Below the pieces are notes generated by a model. It saw nothing but the letters and a program-made list of their open reading frames with translations, ran no database searches and was not told the origin of the DNA. Below are positions 62,954-64,000 of a DNA stretch of 64,000 nt, one piece after another (positions within the stretch are counted from its first letter, which is position 1; every line of letters starts with the position of its first letter). Source of the stretch: Firmicutes bacterium HGW-Firmicutes-16 (GTDB taxonomy: Bacteria > Bacillota > Clostridia > Oscillospirales > Oscillospiraceae); NCBI GenBank assembly GCA_002841545.1, contig PGZZ01000002.1, positions 488,316-552,315 on the forward strand. The letters are read 5' to 3'. Made by a program: the position numbers and the translations under genes.

Positions 62954-62982
62954 AGGTTATCACGGCAGCCATAAAGTGTCAA
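62954..62982 (-). promoter_or_regulatory. Promoter of the 72-residue gene
   Basis: TTGACA (62977-62982) and TAACCT (62954-62959), 17 bases apart on the minus strand, about 155 bases before the start codon. Confidence 0.55.
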
Positions 62983-62998
62983 TTGTGCAAAAGCACAA
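62983..62998. promoter_or_regulatory. Palindrome touching the -35 box
   Basis: TTGTGC and GCACAA arms with a 4-base spacer, directly next to the TTGACA of the minus-strand promoter. It looks like a dimeric regulator site; the spacing is shorter than in CRP/FNR sites, so the protein is not identified. Confidence 0.55.
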
Positions 62999-63235
62999 AA
63001 TAAATCCAGATTCAGGGTAATCTTGCACAAGCTCTTCATTTTGAGACTATTTTGCCACACAATAAGACACATATCAATAGAAGCTTGTTCAATTACGGAA
63101 CAATATTGGCACAATAACCTATGCAACATTTTTTAGAATTAGCGAACTGCATTCTCAAAGAGACGATATCAGCTTCTAATATATCTTAAATTAGTTCTTT
63201 ACCTTTTTCGCTTTTTTTGATATTATATTGCCGAA

Positions 63236-63273
63236 ATCCGCGAGGCTTAACCCCCCCTGGGGCTTGCGCGGGT
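63236..63273 (+). promoter_or_regulatory. GC-rich hairpin in the cbiM leader
   Basis: CCGCG and CGCGG arms with an inner CCCC/GGGG pair, about 80-120 bases before cbiM. It resembles neither the cobalamin nor the NiCo riboswitch as I know them; a metal-linked leader remains possible. AT-rich promoter-like DNA follows at 63273-63295. Confidence 0.4.
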
Positions 63274-63355
63274 CGTATAATATGCTATATTTTTAATAGC
63301 AGCTGAAAAATGTCAAAGTTTAGCTCTGAAACACACTATTATGGGGGAAAATCAT

Positions 63356-64000
63356 ATGCATATGGCTGATGCTCTGCTATCGCCCGCAGTCGGCGGCGCG
63401 ATGTATGCAGCAAGCGCTGTTACGGCAATCTACTCGGTTAAAAAGGTCAAGGAAGATTTCAGTCCAAAAAAGGTTCCCGTCATGGGCGTCATGGGCGCAT
63501 TCGTTTTTGCGGCTCAGATGATTAACTTTTCAATTCCCGGAACAGGCTCAAGCGGTCATATCTGCGGCGGTATTCTTTTAGCGGCACTTCTCGGTCCTTA
63601 TGCCGCGTTTTTATCAATGATCGCGATACTTCTGATTCAGTGTCTGCTATTCGCCGACGGGGGAATTCTTGCACTTGGGTGCAACATATGGAATATGGCT
63701 TTTTACGCCTGTTTCTTCGGATATTTCTGTCTCTATAAGCCCATCATTAAAAATGGGATGTCAAGAGCGAAGATAGTTCTCGCTTCCGTTTTGGGCTGTG
63801 TCCTAAGTCTGCAGCTCGGCGCTTTCAGCGTTGCTCTCGAAACAACTATCTCTGGAATTTCTGAGCTTCCCTTCAGCGTTTTTGTCGCTGCTATGCAGCC
63901 GATACATCTGGCTATCGGCACTATCGAAGGCCTCATTACTGCAGCTGTACTTATATTCGTATTTGAGACTAGACCTGAGCTGCTGAATGCCGAAGCAACG
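63356..64000 (+). CDS. cbiM: Energy-coupling factor ABC transporter component CbiM (runs off right edge)
   Basis: The visible 215 codons begin with the family signature MHMADALLSPAVGG (the N-terminal His supplies metal binding) and continue with GTGSSGHICGGILLAALLGP and further helices, ending inside the protein. CbiM is the substrate-capturing part of the cobalt ECF importer and is normally followed by cbiN/cbiQ/cbiO. GGGGGA lies upstream of the ATG. A second ATG two codons on is possible. Confidence 0.92.
   Translation, partial: MHMADALLSPAVGGAMYAASAVTAIYSVKKVKEDFSPKKVPVMGVMGAFVFAAQMINFSIPGTGSSGHICGGILLAALLGPYAAFLSMIAILLIQCLLFADGGILALGCNIWNMAFYACFFGYFCLYKPIIKNGMSRAKIVLASVLGCVLSLQLGAFSVALETTISGISELPFSVFVAAMQPIHLAIGTIEGLITAAVLIFVFETRPELLNAEAT

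Larger units (their letters stand above)
62806..63355. other. Intergenic region between the small gene and cbiM
   Basis: Holds the long leader and promoter of the minus-strand gene and the leader of cbiM. An open frame of 82 codons on the minus strand (62881-63129) has no ribosome site and overlaps the promoter, so it is not called. Confidence 0.45.

Noticed and set aside
62881-63129. Open frame of 82 codons on the minus strand
   Set aside because: No ribosome site, no family resemblance, and it overlaps the promoter of the 72-residue gene.
63130-63355. Cobalamin riboswitch ahead of cbiM
   Set aside because: The conserved B12-box core is not present.

Overview
The window reads as a stretch of chromosome from a spore-forming, low-to-mid GC member of the Clostridia (Bacillota), most likely an anaerobic gut-type lineage. 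The signs are YunB and SpoVB-like sporulation proteins, LL-diaminopimelate aminotransferase (DapL) for meso-DAP peptidoglycan, RNase J, NrdR, T-box leaders, SLH surface protein, phosphate acetyltransferase and strong AGGAGG ribosome sites. A genus cannot be named from sequence reading alone. Nearly everything is housekeeping chromosome; I see no phage, transposase, CRISPR array or rRNA operon, and one tRNA gene.

Layout. 1-6.4 kb: start of a response regulator, a UBA/DUF4342 protein, an SLH surface protein, a stand-alone E2-type acyltransferase with a changed active-site motif, a SleB-type cell wall hydrolase and two tandem acyl-ACP thioesterases. 6.5-13.6 kb: pta, the rpsF-ssb-rpsR operon with a good promoter and hairpin leader, an ArsC/Spx-like protein coupled to an M19 dipeptidase, rnj, recR and rpe. 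14-29.3 kb: a plus-strand run of murD, two M42 aminopeptidases, a PLP lyase, yunB, ligA and murT-gatD, then (after a PAP2 gene and tRNA-Gly) recG and a SpoVB-like flippase, ending at a VanY-type carboxypeptidase. 29.3-35 kb is the only accessory-looking part: a two-component system, a small XRE regulator with previously unlisted micro-ORFs on both strands, and an isochorismatase-fold hydrolase, with long AT-rich spacers.

35-53 kb is mostly minus-strand housekeeping: dapF-dapL-glmS (cell wall precursors), nrdR, comEC-holA-toprim, HIT, alaS with an alanine T-box, a MATE transporter, an HD protein, pfkA and argG; a DUF421-DUF4363 pair lies on the plus strand. 53-56.5 kb: ybaK, a PflX-like radical SAM gene, a thioesterase that keeps the fluoroacetyl-CoA thioesterase catalytic spacing, and alaA behind a second T-box with the same apparent GCC specifier. 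56.5-61.6 kb holds two separate GntR-ATPase-permease cassettes on either side of a CPBP membrane protease. The window ends with a DUF6512 membrane protein, a small conserved protein with a long leader, and the start of cbiM.

The parts most worth a second look are the micro-ORF/XRE locus (33.1-34.2 kb), the paired GntR-ABC cassettes, the GC-rich structured element in front of rpe, the E2-like acyltransferase lacking the catalytic His, and the two matching alanine T-boxes. Starts were moved from the longest open frame wherever a ribosome site or family alignment favoured an internal codon; this is stated in each entry.
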